A stretch of DNA of 51,808 nt from UBA5862 sp002408105 (GTDB taxonomy: Bacteria; Pseudomonadota; Gammaproteobacteria; Pseudomonadales; UBA5862), in NCBI GenBank assembly GCA_034189125.1, contig JAXHVB010000071.1:1-51808 (forward strand), written 5' to 3'. Below the pieces are notes generated by a model. It had not been told where the DNA came from and searched no databases. It saw only the letters and a program-made list of their open reading frames with translations. Positions 15,658 to 23,456 of the stretch are shown piece after piece (position 1 is the stretch's first letter; the number at the start of each line of letters is the position of its first letter). Position numbers and translations under genes: made by a program.

Positions 15658-17808
15658 ATGGACCCCCATGCCATGATCGAATTCATCGGCGGCGGGGTGC
15701 TCGGCGGCTGCCTTGCAATGCTCCTGCTGTATTGGCGCCAGCGGACACCCGCAGGTCGCACTGACTCCCGCAAGCTCAGCACCGCGGTGGGCGACAACTG
15801 GCGCATCGACTTGCCTTCCGGCGAGATTCATTACCATTGCAGTACGTCCAATTCGGAATCGCCCAGCCCTTGTGCCGGACCCAAGAGCCTGCGCGCTCTC
15901 GTCCGAATGGTGCGCGAATCAGACCAGACACTGGTACAGCACCAGATCGACGCCTGCGCTCGCGGCGCCACCACCGAACTGGACTTGTGCTTTCGCCTGC
16001 GTGGTCAAGACGGGCGCTGGGTCAGAGCACGTGGGCAGGCCATTCGGGCAGCCGACGGGCGCATCGAGGCACTGGAGGGCAGCAGCGAAGACTTTACCGG
16101 GCGCCAAACCCAGCTCCTACAGTTGCAGGCCCAAGCGGATGGCATGCAGCAATTGCCCGATGGCCTGATGGTGACCGACGCCGACTTCCACATCGTATCC
16201 ATCAACCAGCGACTGGCCGAGGACCTGGGGGTCAACCGCGATGACCTGGTGGGCCAGCCTTCGCTGCAGATCTACTCAACGCTGCACCACGCGCGCCAAG
16301 TCGAGGAAATTTCTGCCGCCCTGCAGCGCGATGGCGAATGGCAGGGCGAAGCCTGGCTGCGCAAGCACAACGGTGACAGCTTCCCGACCTGGATGCGTGC
16401 ATCCGTGGTCTCGGACGCGGCAGGCGCCGCGTCCGGATGGGTTGCCCTCTTCAGCCCAGTGCAGGAACACAACGACGTGCAGCTGCGCCTGCACCACTTG
16501 GCTTACTACGATTCATTGACCGAACTGCCCAACCGAGAGCTGTTTCGCGACCGCCTCAACATGGCCATCGCAAACGCCGGACGCCGAGAAGAGCAACTGG
16601 CGCTTCTGATGCTCGACCTGGACCGGTTCAAAAACATCAACGATACCCTTGGCCATACCATCGGAGATCAAGTTCTGGCCCTGGTGGCAGAACTGTTGCA
16701 CACCACCACCAGGGAGAGCGATACAGTCGCACGCATCGGAGACGATGAGTTCAGCATCATTATGCAAGGACTGACCCAAGGACAGTCAGTCGAGCGGGTG
16801 GTCGGGAAGATTCTCGACTGTTTTTCTGAACCGTTCGTGGTGGATGGCCATGAACTGTTCGTGACCCCAAGCATCGGCATTGCCCTGTATCCAGCAGACG
16901 GGCGCGACGCAGAAGTACTGACGAAACACGCTGAAGCTGCGCTCTACCGCGCAAAGGACACCGGTCGCAACACCTACCAGTTCTATGCGCCAGACTTTGG
17001 TGCCTCTTTCAGTCGTCGCCTCGCACTGGAGGCCGATCTGCGCAAGGCAATGGAGCGCAACCAGCTGTTTCTCCTGTACCAGCCCCAGGTTGATGTCTTC
17101 ACGCGAAGAATGACCGGCATTGAGGCCCTGCTGCGGTGGCAGCATCCGGAACAAGGGCTGATTCGACCGGACCTGTTCATTCCGATCGCCGAGGAAACCG
17201 GGTTGATCGTCCCAATCGGGGAGTGGGTTCTCCGCCAAGGGATCCAGGACGTGCAGGGCTGCGAAGCGGCAACGCGTGCCGGCCTCAAACTTGCCATCAA
17301 TCTTTCAGGGCGGCAGTTGTTGCGTGACGGACTGGTGGGTCAGGTTTCAAACTTGCTGAGAACGCACGGCTTTCCAGCAGAACGACTCGAACTCGAGCTG
17401 ACTGAAACGGTCCTGATGGAAAACGCTGCCTTTACCCAACGCGTGCTCTCCGAGTTGAGTGCGCTGGGGGTGGAAATCGCCATCGATGACTTCGGCACCG
17501 GATATTCTTCCCTGAACTACCTGAGCCGATTCCCGATCGGAAAGCTGAAGATCGACAAGTCGTTCGTGCACAACCTACTCAATGATCGAAACAACGCCGC
17601 GATTGTATCCACCATCGTCTCGATGGGACACAACCTCGGCATGTGCGTGGTGGCAGAGGGCGTCGAAGAGGAAAGCCAGTTGGCTTACCTGCGCGACCTC
17701 AGCTGTGATGAAGCCCAGGGCTTTCTGTTCAGCCGACCGGTCGAGTTGGCCACCATTGAAGAGTTGCTCCGCGGCGGTGAGTTTCCGATCAGCGAGCGGG
17801 GGCAGTAG
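15658..17808 (+). CDS. PAS-PAS-GGDEF-EAL cyclic-di-GMP protein
   Basis: About 716 residues. A single N-terminal membrane helix (FIGGGVLGGCLAMLLLY) is followed by two PAS domains (about 45-155 and 160-275), a GGDEF domain (about 285-445) and an EAL domain (about 460-705). The cyclase signature is RIGDDEF, with Asp for the second Gly of GGDEF, so cyclase activity is doubtful. The EAL side looks catalytically complete: GIEALLRW, LSGRQL, ELTETVLM, IDDFGTGYSS and the late EGVE. Phosphodiesterase activity is therefore the likely output. ATG 15658 is preferred over TTG 15508; ATG 15673 is also possible. Confidence 0.9.
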   Translation: MDPHAMIEFIGGGVLGGCLAMLLLYWRQRTPAGRTDSRKLSTAVGDNWRIDLPSGEIHYHCSTSNSESPSPCAGPKSLRALVRMVRESDQTLVQHQIDACARGATTELDLCFRLRGQDGRWVRARGQAIRAADGRIEALEGSSEDFTGRQTQLLQLQAQADGMQQLPDGLMVTDADFHIVSINQRLAEDLGVNRDDLVGQPSLQIYSTLHHARQVEEISAALQRDGEWQGEAWLRKHNGDSFPTWMRASVVSDAAGAASGWVALFSPVQEHNDVQLRLHHLAYYDSLTELPNRELFRDRLNMAIANAGRREEQLALLMLDLDRFKNINDTLGHTIGDQVLALVAELLHTTTRESDTVARIGDDEFSIIMQGLTQGQSVERVVGKILDCFSEPFVVDGHELFVTPSIGIALYPADGRDAEVLTKHAEAALYRAKDTGRNTYQFYAPDFGASFSRRLALEADLRKAMERNQLFLLYQPQVDVFTRRMTGIEALLRWQHPEQGLIRPDLFIPIAEETGLIVPIGEWVLRQGIQDVQGCEAATRAGLKLAINLSGRQLLRDGLVGQVSNLLRTHGFPAERLELELTETVLMENAAFTQRVLSELSALGVEIAIDDFGTGYSSLNYLSRFPIGKLKIDKSFVHNLLNDRNNAAIVSTIVSMGHNLGMCVVAEGVEEESQLAYLRDLSCDEAQGFLFSRPVELATIEELLRGGEFPISERGQ

Positions 17809-17828
17809 CAGGCCTCAACCCGCCCACC

Positions 17829-18713
17829 TCAGTTCAACGCTCGGGCCAATTTGCGGCGGTACTCTCGCACCAAAGGGTTGGCGCCGCCCAACATTTGGAA
17901 CAGCTCCACCAGCGTGGTGCGGCCAACCTCATCCTGAAAGGCGCGGTCAGCCTCAACAATGGCAAGCAACTGAGCCATGGCCTTCTCGTACTCCTGGGCA
18001 GCAATCGCCCGAACCGCCCGCTGATAGCGCGCTTCCAGGTCCTTTGGGTTGTTCTGGATGCGCGCTTCAAGGGCCCCGGCATCCTCAAGCCCGGCGGCAC
18101 GTTCGGCATAGGTCCGGATGGCCAAGATACCGCGTGCCTTGGGGTCGGTCTGCAAGGCTTCGGGCAGGGCTTCGACCAGGGCAAGTGCCTCCTCAACCTG
18201 GCCGGAACCAGCGAGTAGCACTGCGTATTCCAGCGCAACATCGCTGCGGTCGGGCGCGAGCTGGTGGGCTTCAGCCATGCGCGACAAAGCTGCCGGCACA
18301 TCACCCGCCGCCACGGCCTGGCGCGCCTGCGCCAAACAGCCATTGGCACTCTTGGGGATGTGCCGGTCCAGCAAGGCCCGCACCTCCGACTCCGGCTGCG
18401 CCCCCATGAAATGGTCGACCACCTGGCTGTCTTTGATCAGGACCACTGTGGGCAGACTGCGGACCCCGAACTGCGCAGCCACCTCGGGCTGTTCGTCGGC
18501 ATTGACCTTGGCCAGCACAAAAGTGCCAGCATATTCTTGCGCCAACTGCTCCAAGATGGGCATCAACACCTTGCATGGGGCACACCAGTCGGCCCAAAAA
18601 TCCACCAATACCGGCTGACTCCGCGAGCCCTCTACCACCACCTCGGTAAAGTTCTCGCGGGTGACTTCCACAGCATGTGGGTACTTGGTAGCGGACTCCA
18701 AAGGAGCGGTCAT
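17829..18713 (-). CDS. cnoX: CnoX-type thioredoxin/TPR co-chaperone (YbbN family)
   Basis: A 294-residue fusion of an N-terminal thioredoxin domain (about 15-120) and a C-terminal TPR region (about 125-290), the arrangement of CnoX/YbbN, a holdase that transfers substrates to GroEL and DnaK. The active site is WCAPC with both cysteines, unlike the SQHC form of E. coli CnoX, so this version may also catalyse thiol-disulfide exchange, as reported for Caulobacter CnoX. The TPR part contains repeated A-[ILV]-x-R-A segments and ends RKLARALN. It converges with the GGDEF-EAL gene, 20 bases apart. ATG 18713 fits the thioredoxin start; an upstream in-frame Met at 18779 is less likely. Confidence 0.9.
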   Translation of the reverse strand: MTAPLESATKYPHAVEVTRENFTEVVVEGSRSQPVLVDFWADWCAPCKVLMPILEQLAQEYAGTFVLAKVNADEQPEVAAQFGVRSLPTVVLIKDSQVVDHFMGAQPESEVRALLDRHIPKSANGCLAQARQAVAAGDVPAALSRMAEAHQLAPDRSDVALEYAVLLAGSGQVEEALALVEALPEALQTDPKARGILAIRTYAERAAGLEDAGALEARIQNNPKDLEARYQRAVRAIAAQEYEKAMAQLLAIVEADRAFQDEVGRTTLVELFQMLGGANPLVREYRRKLARALN

Positions 18714-18915
18714 GGGCGCAAATCCGGGTGAAGAACGACGTATGGGTGGACCAGCAAAACAACCACAATGATACCTCAATGCCTGATGTCAGACGCCCTT
18801 GTGGTTGACGCCTTACCGGCCGGCGCTGAAAATCATGGCCACAAGGGCGCGCTGCAGCGCGCCCTGCTGCTGCACTGCCTCGCGAACAACCATAACAACA
18901 ACGCCAGGAGCCACC

Positions 18916-20463
18916 ATGCACCCGTCCCTTCAGGCTGCAAGAACCCCGCAGAAACCCGCCGTCATCATGGCCAACAGCGGCCAGACCATTTCTTTTCAAG
19001 AACTGGAAACCCGGTCGATTCAAGTGTCCCAGCTACTCCGGGCGCGGGGTCTTGCACCTGGCGACCACATCGCAATTTTTCTCGAAAACCACCCTTGGTT
19101 CCACATCATCGCCTTTGGCGCCCACCGGGCAGGCCTGTACTTCACACCCATCAGCTCGCGACTGACGGCACCGGAAGTGGCGTACATCGTCGATGACTGC
19201 ATGGCGAAGGCGTTCATCACCAGCACAGCCAAAGCCGATGTGGCAAGCGAACTCAGGGAGTTGATGCCAGGGGTGTCCGAGCGCTTTGTCCTCGGGGGCG
19301 CTGTTGCCGGGTATGAGCACTTTGAAGCCATTGTGGACCAACAGTCGACCAACCGGATCAGCGACGAAACCGCCGGCTCCGAGATGCTGTATTCATCCGG
19401 CACGACCGGCCGGCCGAAGGGCATCCTCAAGCCGCTGCCCGGCACCGCCATCACCGAGCCCAACCCGATGATGGCCGCACTCGTTCCCCGCTACGGATTT
19501 GGTCCAGACACCGTCTATTTGTCACCGGCGCCGCTCTACCATGCGGCCCCACTTGGCTACACCCGAACCGTGCTGGCCGCAGGCGGCACCATCGTGGTGA
19601 TGGAAAAGTTCGATCCAGAACAGGCCCTGGCGCTGATCGAGCAATACAAGGTGACCCACAGCCAATGGGTACCGACCATGTTCGTGCGCATGCTGAAACT
19701 GCCACCGGAGGTGCGCCAGCGCTACGACCTGTCGTCGCACCGCTGCGCGATCCACGCAGCGGCCCCATGCCCGGTGCAAATCAAACAACAGATGCTCGAC
19801 TGGTGGGGACCCATCATCTACGAGTACTACGGGGGCTCAGAGGGCAACGGCAGCACCTTTATCACCCCCGAGGAGTGGCTCAGCCACCCCGGCTCGGTCG
19901 GGCGCAGCGCCGGCGGTCCCATCCACATCTGCGACGACGAGGGCAATGAACTGCCCACCGGGGAGCCCGGCACGGTGTATTTTGAAGGCGGCATGCCCTT
20001 CGAATACCACAACGACAAGGGCAAGACGGCGGACTCCAAGCACCCAACGCATGCGGGCTGGACCACCTTGGGCGACGTCGGATACCTCGATGAAGAGGGG
20101 TACCTGTACCTGACCGACCGCAAGGCGTTCATGATCATCTCGGGCGGCGTCAACATTTACCCCCAGGAAACCGAGAACCTGCTCATCACCCACCCACAGG
20201 TGGCGGACTGCGCGGTCATTGGCGTGCCCAACGAAGAATTCGGCGAAGAAGTCAAAGCCGTCGTACAGCTCGTCGACCCAAGCGAGGCCTCACCTGAACT
20301 CGCCGAGCACCTGATCGAGTTCTGTCGCGGCCAACTGTCCCACATCAAGTGCCCAAGGTCCGTTGACTTCATGGAAGAGCTGCCGCGCCATCCGACCGGC
20401 AAACTCTACAAGCGGTTGCTCAAAGACCAGTACTGGGGCAACAAAGAATCGCGCATCGTGTAA
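18916..20463 (+). CDS. AMP-forming acyl-CoA synthetase
   Basis: A 515-residue ATP-dependent carboxylate-CoA ligase of the ANL superfamily. The phosphate loop is SSGTTGRPKGI, the adenine motif is YEYYGGSEGNG, the hinge motif is LYLTDRKAFMIISGG, and the C-terminal catalytic Lys lies in RHPTGKLYKR. Substrate specificity is unknown, but sequence flavour and neighbours (two hydratase-like subunits) suggest degradation of an unusual acid rather than ordinary fatty-acid activation. AGGAG sits six bases before the ATG. It begins a three-gene set with intergenic gaps of 42 and 13 bases. Confidence 0.91.
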   Translation: MHPSLQAARTPQKPAVIMANSGQTISFQELETRSIQVSQLLRARGLAPGDHIAIFLENHPWFHIIAFGAHRAGLYFTPISSRLTAPEVAYIVDDCMAKAFITSTAKADVASELRELMPGVSERFVLGGAVAGYEHFEAIVDQQSTNRISDETAGSEMLYSSGTTGRPKGILKPLPGTAITEPNPMMAALVPRYGFGPDTVYLSPAPLYHAAPLGYTRTVLAAGGTIVVMEKFDPEQALALIEQYKVTHSQWVPTMFVRMLKLPPEVRQRYDLSSHRCAIHAAAPCPVQIKQQMLDWWGPIIYEYYGGSEGNGSTFITPEEWLSHPGSVGRSAGGPIHICDDEGNELPTGEPGTVYFEGGMPFEYHNDKGKTADSKHPTHAGWTTLGDVGYLDEEGYLYLTDRKAFMIISGGVNIYPQETENLLITHPQVADCAVIGVPNEEFGEEVKAVVQLVDPSEASPELAEHLIEFCRGQLSHIKCPRSVDFMEELPRHPTGKLYKRLLKDQYWGNKESRIV

Positions 20464-20505
20464 CCCCACCCTCCGCGCCCGGCACCACCAGACAGGAATT
20501 GACCC

Positions 20506-21030
20506 GTGAGTAGTCCACCACCCGAGGGCCCCATCCTTCGCCCTGAACACCTCGCATGGATTGGCAAAGAAGGCCCTGAAACCAAGGCCACCGTCACCGA
20601 GGCAGACATCCACAATTACGCCAACGCAGTCGGCTTTGCTGGCCCAGATCCGCTGTACTTCGATGCCGAAGCGGCTGCCGACACCCCGTACGGCGGCATC
20701 AGCGCACCGCCCCTGTTTTTTGGCACGCCCTTCACCCGGATCGTCCCGGCCCGGCGCCTGCGGGAGGACGGGCTGCCCCAAGATGATGATGTGCACTCGG
20801 GGCTGCGCCCGCCCTTGCCGTTGCCACGGCTGATGGGCGGTGGCACAGAAGTGGAGTATTTTCGTCCCATGCGCCCGGGCGACACCCTGGTGCGCAAGTC
20901 TCGCCTGGCCGACCTGACCGAGAAGAGCGGGCGCACGGGCCCCTTGGTGTTCACCACCATCGAAACCGACTACCGCGATGGCGAAGGCGAATTGGTGCTG
21001 CGTGTACGCAGCACCACCATTTCGCGTTGA
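20506..21030 (+). CDS. FAS1-like/MaoC N-terminal-type hot-dog hydratase subunit
   Basis: A 174-residue single hot-dog protein. The segment GFAGPDPLYFDAEAA followed by YGGISAPPLFF is typical of N-terminal, substrate-binding halves of MaoC-type hydratases (MaoC_dehydrat_N). The catalytic D-x-N-P-x-H set is not intact (Tyr in place of His), so it probably works as the binding subunit of a heteromer with the next gene. GTG 20506 has AGGA nine bases upstream. Such split pairs occur in steroid-side-chain (ChsH1/ChsH2) and mycolate (HadAB) systems, and this arrangement is comparable, not demonstrated to be the same. Confidence 0.82.
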   Translation: MSSPPPEGPILRPEHLAWIGKEGPETKATVTEADIHNYANAVGFAGPDPLYFDAEAAADTPYGGISAPPLFFGTPFTRIVPARRLREDGLPQDDDVHSGLRPPLPLPRLMGGGTEVEYFRPMRPGDTLVRKSRLADLTEKSGRTGPLVFTTIETDYRDGEGELVLRVRSTTISR

Positions 21031-21043
21031 CTGGAGCCACAAC

Positions 21044-21514
21044 ATGGCCGAGACCCCCCAACCGCTGTACTGGGAAGACGTGCGCGTCGGCGATGCCCTT
21101 CCAACCCTGGAAGTCACCATCGGCGCAGCACAGCTGTTCCAATTGTCGGCGGTCATGCACCTGGCCCACCGCATCCACTTCGACCTCGACTGGGCCCGCC
21201 ACGAAGGCTATCCACACTGCGTGATCCACGCGCCATTTCATGGCGAAGTCTTGGTTCAGATGGTGCGCAACTGGGCGGGAATCGGGAGCTGGATGCGCAG
21301 GTTCAACTACCAGAACCGCAACTACGCGGTGCTCGGAGAAACCTTGCGCGGCGAAGGCACGGTCACCGCCAAACACCAAGACCAGGGATACAGCCTGGTG
21401 GAGCTCGAACTCGCCGTCACCAAGGCCACCGAGGGCGGGCGGGTCACCACGGCTCCTGGGGGCGCAACCCTCGCCTTGCCAACGCGCAGTGCCCCAGTGC
21501 CCATCCCGACTTGA
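21044..21514 (+). CDS. MaoC-like hydratase subunit (catalytic partner)
   Basis: A 156-residue hot-dog protein. The helix segment AVMHLAHRIHFDLDWARHEG followed by YPHCVIHAPFHG is the pattern of the catalytic C-terminal half of MaoC/R-hydratase proteins, with the active-site His in the HRIH region. With the preceding subunit it likely hydrates an enoyl-CoA produced from the acid activated by the ligase gene. GGAG lies seven bases before the ATG and only 13 bases separate the two hydratase genes. The physiological substrate is unknown, and no dehydrogenase or thiolase is encoded in the cluster. Confidence 0.82.
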   Translation: MAETPQPLYWEDVRVGDALPTLEVTIGAAQLFQLSAVMHLAHRIHFDLDWARHEGYPHCVIHAPFHGEVLVQMVRNWAGIGSWMRRFNYQNRNYAVLGETLRGEGTVTAKHQDQGYSLVELELAVTKATEGGRVTTAPGGATLALPTRSAPVPIPT

Positions 21515-21650
21515 GCCCACCGAACATCGGCGCGCGGGCCCCCTGTGGGGTACAACCCAGCGGGGTAACCCGCCCACTTGAACGCCTGGCAGGGACTTTG
21601 AGGTGAACGCCAGGCCCACTATTTCAGCCGCGAATGGGAGACATGCCTGG

Positions 21651-22730
21651 ATGGGTCTGTACCGTTTTTGTTTGATCGGTTTCTGGCTTGGCGTCAGCCA
21701 GATTGCACTTGCGGCGACACCAGGCGCCGCCGAGGCGCCGGCTTCACTGGCCGTCGGAACCAAGATCGCACCACCCTTCGTGATTGACCGAGATGGCGAG
21801 CTCAGCGGAATCGCCATCGACCTCTGGCGAGAAATCGCGCGCGCACTGGACCTGGACTATGGGGTCCAACCCACGGAGCTCGAAACCCTCCTGGACCAGG
21901 TGGAAACCGGCACCGTTGCGGTGGCGGCGGGCGCGCTCTCGGTGACCGCGGAACGGGAGCACCGCATCGATTTTACCCACCCTTTCTACAGCTCGGGGCT
22001 CGCCATCGCCGTGCCAATGCAAGGCAGCGGCAACCCCTGGATCGCCACGGCAAAGCGGTTCGTTTCCCCGGGCTTCTTCAGCGTCGTGCTGGGTCTGGCT
22101 GCCTTGCTGTTTCTTGTGGGGGGCCTCGTGTGGTACTTCGAGCACCGACACAACGAGGAATTCGAAGGCGCCACCCGCGCAGGGCTGGGCGCAGGGTTTT
22201 GGTGGGCTGCGGTTACCATGACCACGGTCGGCTATGGGGACAAGTCCCCACGTACTTTGGGTGGTCGACTGGTCGCTTTGGTGTGGATGTTCGCCAGCAT
22301 CATCCTGATTTCCAGCTTCACCGCCGCAATCGCGACCTCATTGACAGTCACCGAGCTGGAAGCCGAGGTCACAGGGCCCGAGGACCTGGCTGGAGCCCGG
22401 GTTGCGACCGTGTCCGGCTCAGCCAGCGAAGCGTACCTGCGCGGTCAACGCGCCAAACCTGTGGCCTTCACCGACTTGGCGCAAGCCTTGACGGCGGTTG
22501 CGGAGGGTAGGGCCCTGGCAGCAGTCTACGATGCCCCCCTGTTGCAGTACGAGATCAACCAAGGTTTCAGCGACACGCTGCGGGTGCTACCAGGAGTCTT
22601 TGAACGCCAAGACTACGCGTTTGCCCTACCGAGCGGCAGCGCCTTGCGCGAACCCATCAACCGTGCACTCTTGGAGGTGCTGGCCGACGGCCGCTGGGAG
22701 GAAATTCGCTATGGCTACTTGGGCGAGTAA
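21651..22730 (+). CDS. Prokaryotic ionotropic glutamate receptor-like K+ channel (GluR0 type)
   Basis: A 359-residue protein with the split architecture of ionotropic glutamate receptors. After a signal peptide (cleavage near IALA-ATPG) come ligand-binding lobe 1, membrane helix 1 (about 141-163), a re-entrant pore helix ending T191-T192-V193-G194-Y195-G196-D197, and helix 2 (about 203-230) with SSFTAAIA, close to the receptor SYTANLA signature, then lobe 2. R102 in TAEREHRIDF corresponds to the ligand-carboxylate arginine; D294 in AAVYDAPL fits the amino-group acidic residue. The TVGYGD filter implies potassium selectivity, as in Synechocystis GluR0. Start 21651 is chosen for the GGGAGA nine bases upstream; GTG 21603 is an alternative. 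Confidence 0.92.
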   Translation: MGLYRFCLIGFWLGVSQIALAATPGAAEAPASLAVGTKIAPPFVIDRDGELSGIAIDLWREIARALDLDYGVQPTELETLLDQVETGTVAVAAGALSVTAEREHRIDFTHPFYSSGLAIAVPMQGSGNPWIATAKRFVSPGFFSVVLGLAALLFLVGGLVWYFEHRHNEEFEGATRAGLGAGFWWAAVTMTTVGYGDKSPRTLGGRLVALVWMFASIILISSFTAAIATSLTVTELEAEVTGPEDLAGARVATVSGSASEAYLRGQRAKPVAFTDLAQALTAVAEGRALAAVYDAPLLQYEINQGFSDTLRVLPGVFERQDYAFALPSGSALREPINRALLEVLADGRWEEIRYGYLGE

Positions 22731-22754
22731 CCCAAAAGAAGTCAGCATAGAGGG

Positions 22755-23354
22755 TTACTGGGTCACGGCCAGAATGCGATCGGAGTACTTTCTGGCCAAA
22801 TCGAAGTTCTGTTCAGGCGTTGCCAACAGCCGCTCTACGATCCGCACGATTGCCTCGATTTGCGGCCGGTAGGTTTCGTAGAACCCCTCCGGAAGCAGCT
22901 CGCGCAACTCAGCGAAATCTGCGGTGAGGCTGCTGAGTCGCTCGCGCGCGACCGCCACGCCGCCCTCTTGCTCCAGGTTCCAGGCGGACAATAGGTTGTA
23001 GGCTGCCTGCTGGAAGGCCTCGGGGGAATCGAAGCCATGGCGCTCCAAGGTGTCCTGCGCCGAAGTCCCAAAGCGCATCGCCGCCATGGCCCGGCCGAAG
23101 TCGCCCTGCGCAGCGCCCCAGTCCCGCGGCGCCTCAAGCTCCTGCAACATGCCCAGAACGCGTTGCACCTGGGCTTCCTCCAGTTGCAGGGGCGCCGTGA
23201 TGCGCAGCAGGCGCGCCAAGGACTCGGCGCCCACTGGGGCCAGGCCCAGGCCAGCCAACGAGCCCCCCGGGGAATCCGGCTCGGCAGCTGCTGGCTGTGG
23301 CAGCAACACAGCCAGCGCAAGAGCCCATACAGCGAGCGATGCAGTTTTCTTCAT
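22755..23354 (-). CDS. Exported helical protein of unknown function
   Basis: A 199-residue protein with a clear Sec signal peptide (basic MKK, hydrophobic core, PAAA cleavage site near residue 24). The mature part looks all-helical and rich in Leu, Glu and Arg with no cysteine, suggesting a soluble periplasmic helical bundle. No motif or known family is recognised. GGAGA lies seven bases before the ATG. It is downstream of and on the same strand as malate synthase, separated by a hairpin, and converges with the receptor-channel gene, so context offers no clear function. Confidence 0.75.
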   Translation of the reverse strand: MKKTASLAVWALALAVLLPQPAAAEPDSPGGSLAGLGLAPVGAESLARLLRITAPLQLEEAQVQRVLGMLQELEAPRDWGAAQGDFGRAMAAMRFGTSAQDTLERHGFDSPEAFQQAAYNLLSAWNLEQEGGVAVARERLSSLTADFAELRELLPEGFYETYRPQIEAIVRIVERLLATPEQNFDLARKYSDRILAVTQ

Positions 23355-23402
23355 GCGCCGGTCTCCTTCCTTGTGTGGTTGCCTTGGGTGCAGCCGACCG
23401 CT

Positions 23403-23436
23403 GGGCAGGCCTGCCGTGTCAACGGGCGGCCTGCCC
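23403..23436 (-). terminator. Hairpin after malate synthase (weak terminator candidate)
   Basis: Inverted repeat GGGCAGGC (23403-23410) and GCCTGCCC (23429-23436) with an 18-base interval, 20 bases past the glcB stop codon. The stem is perfect over eight pairs but no U-tract follows, so termination is uncertain. Confidence 0.35.
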
Positions 23437-23456
23437 GTGGGCTTGAGCGAGGCTAG

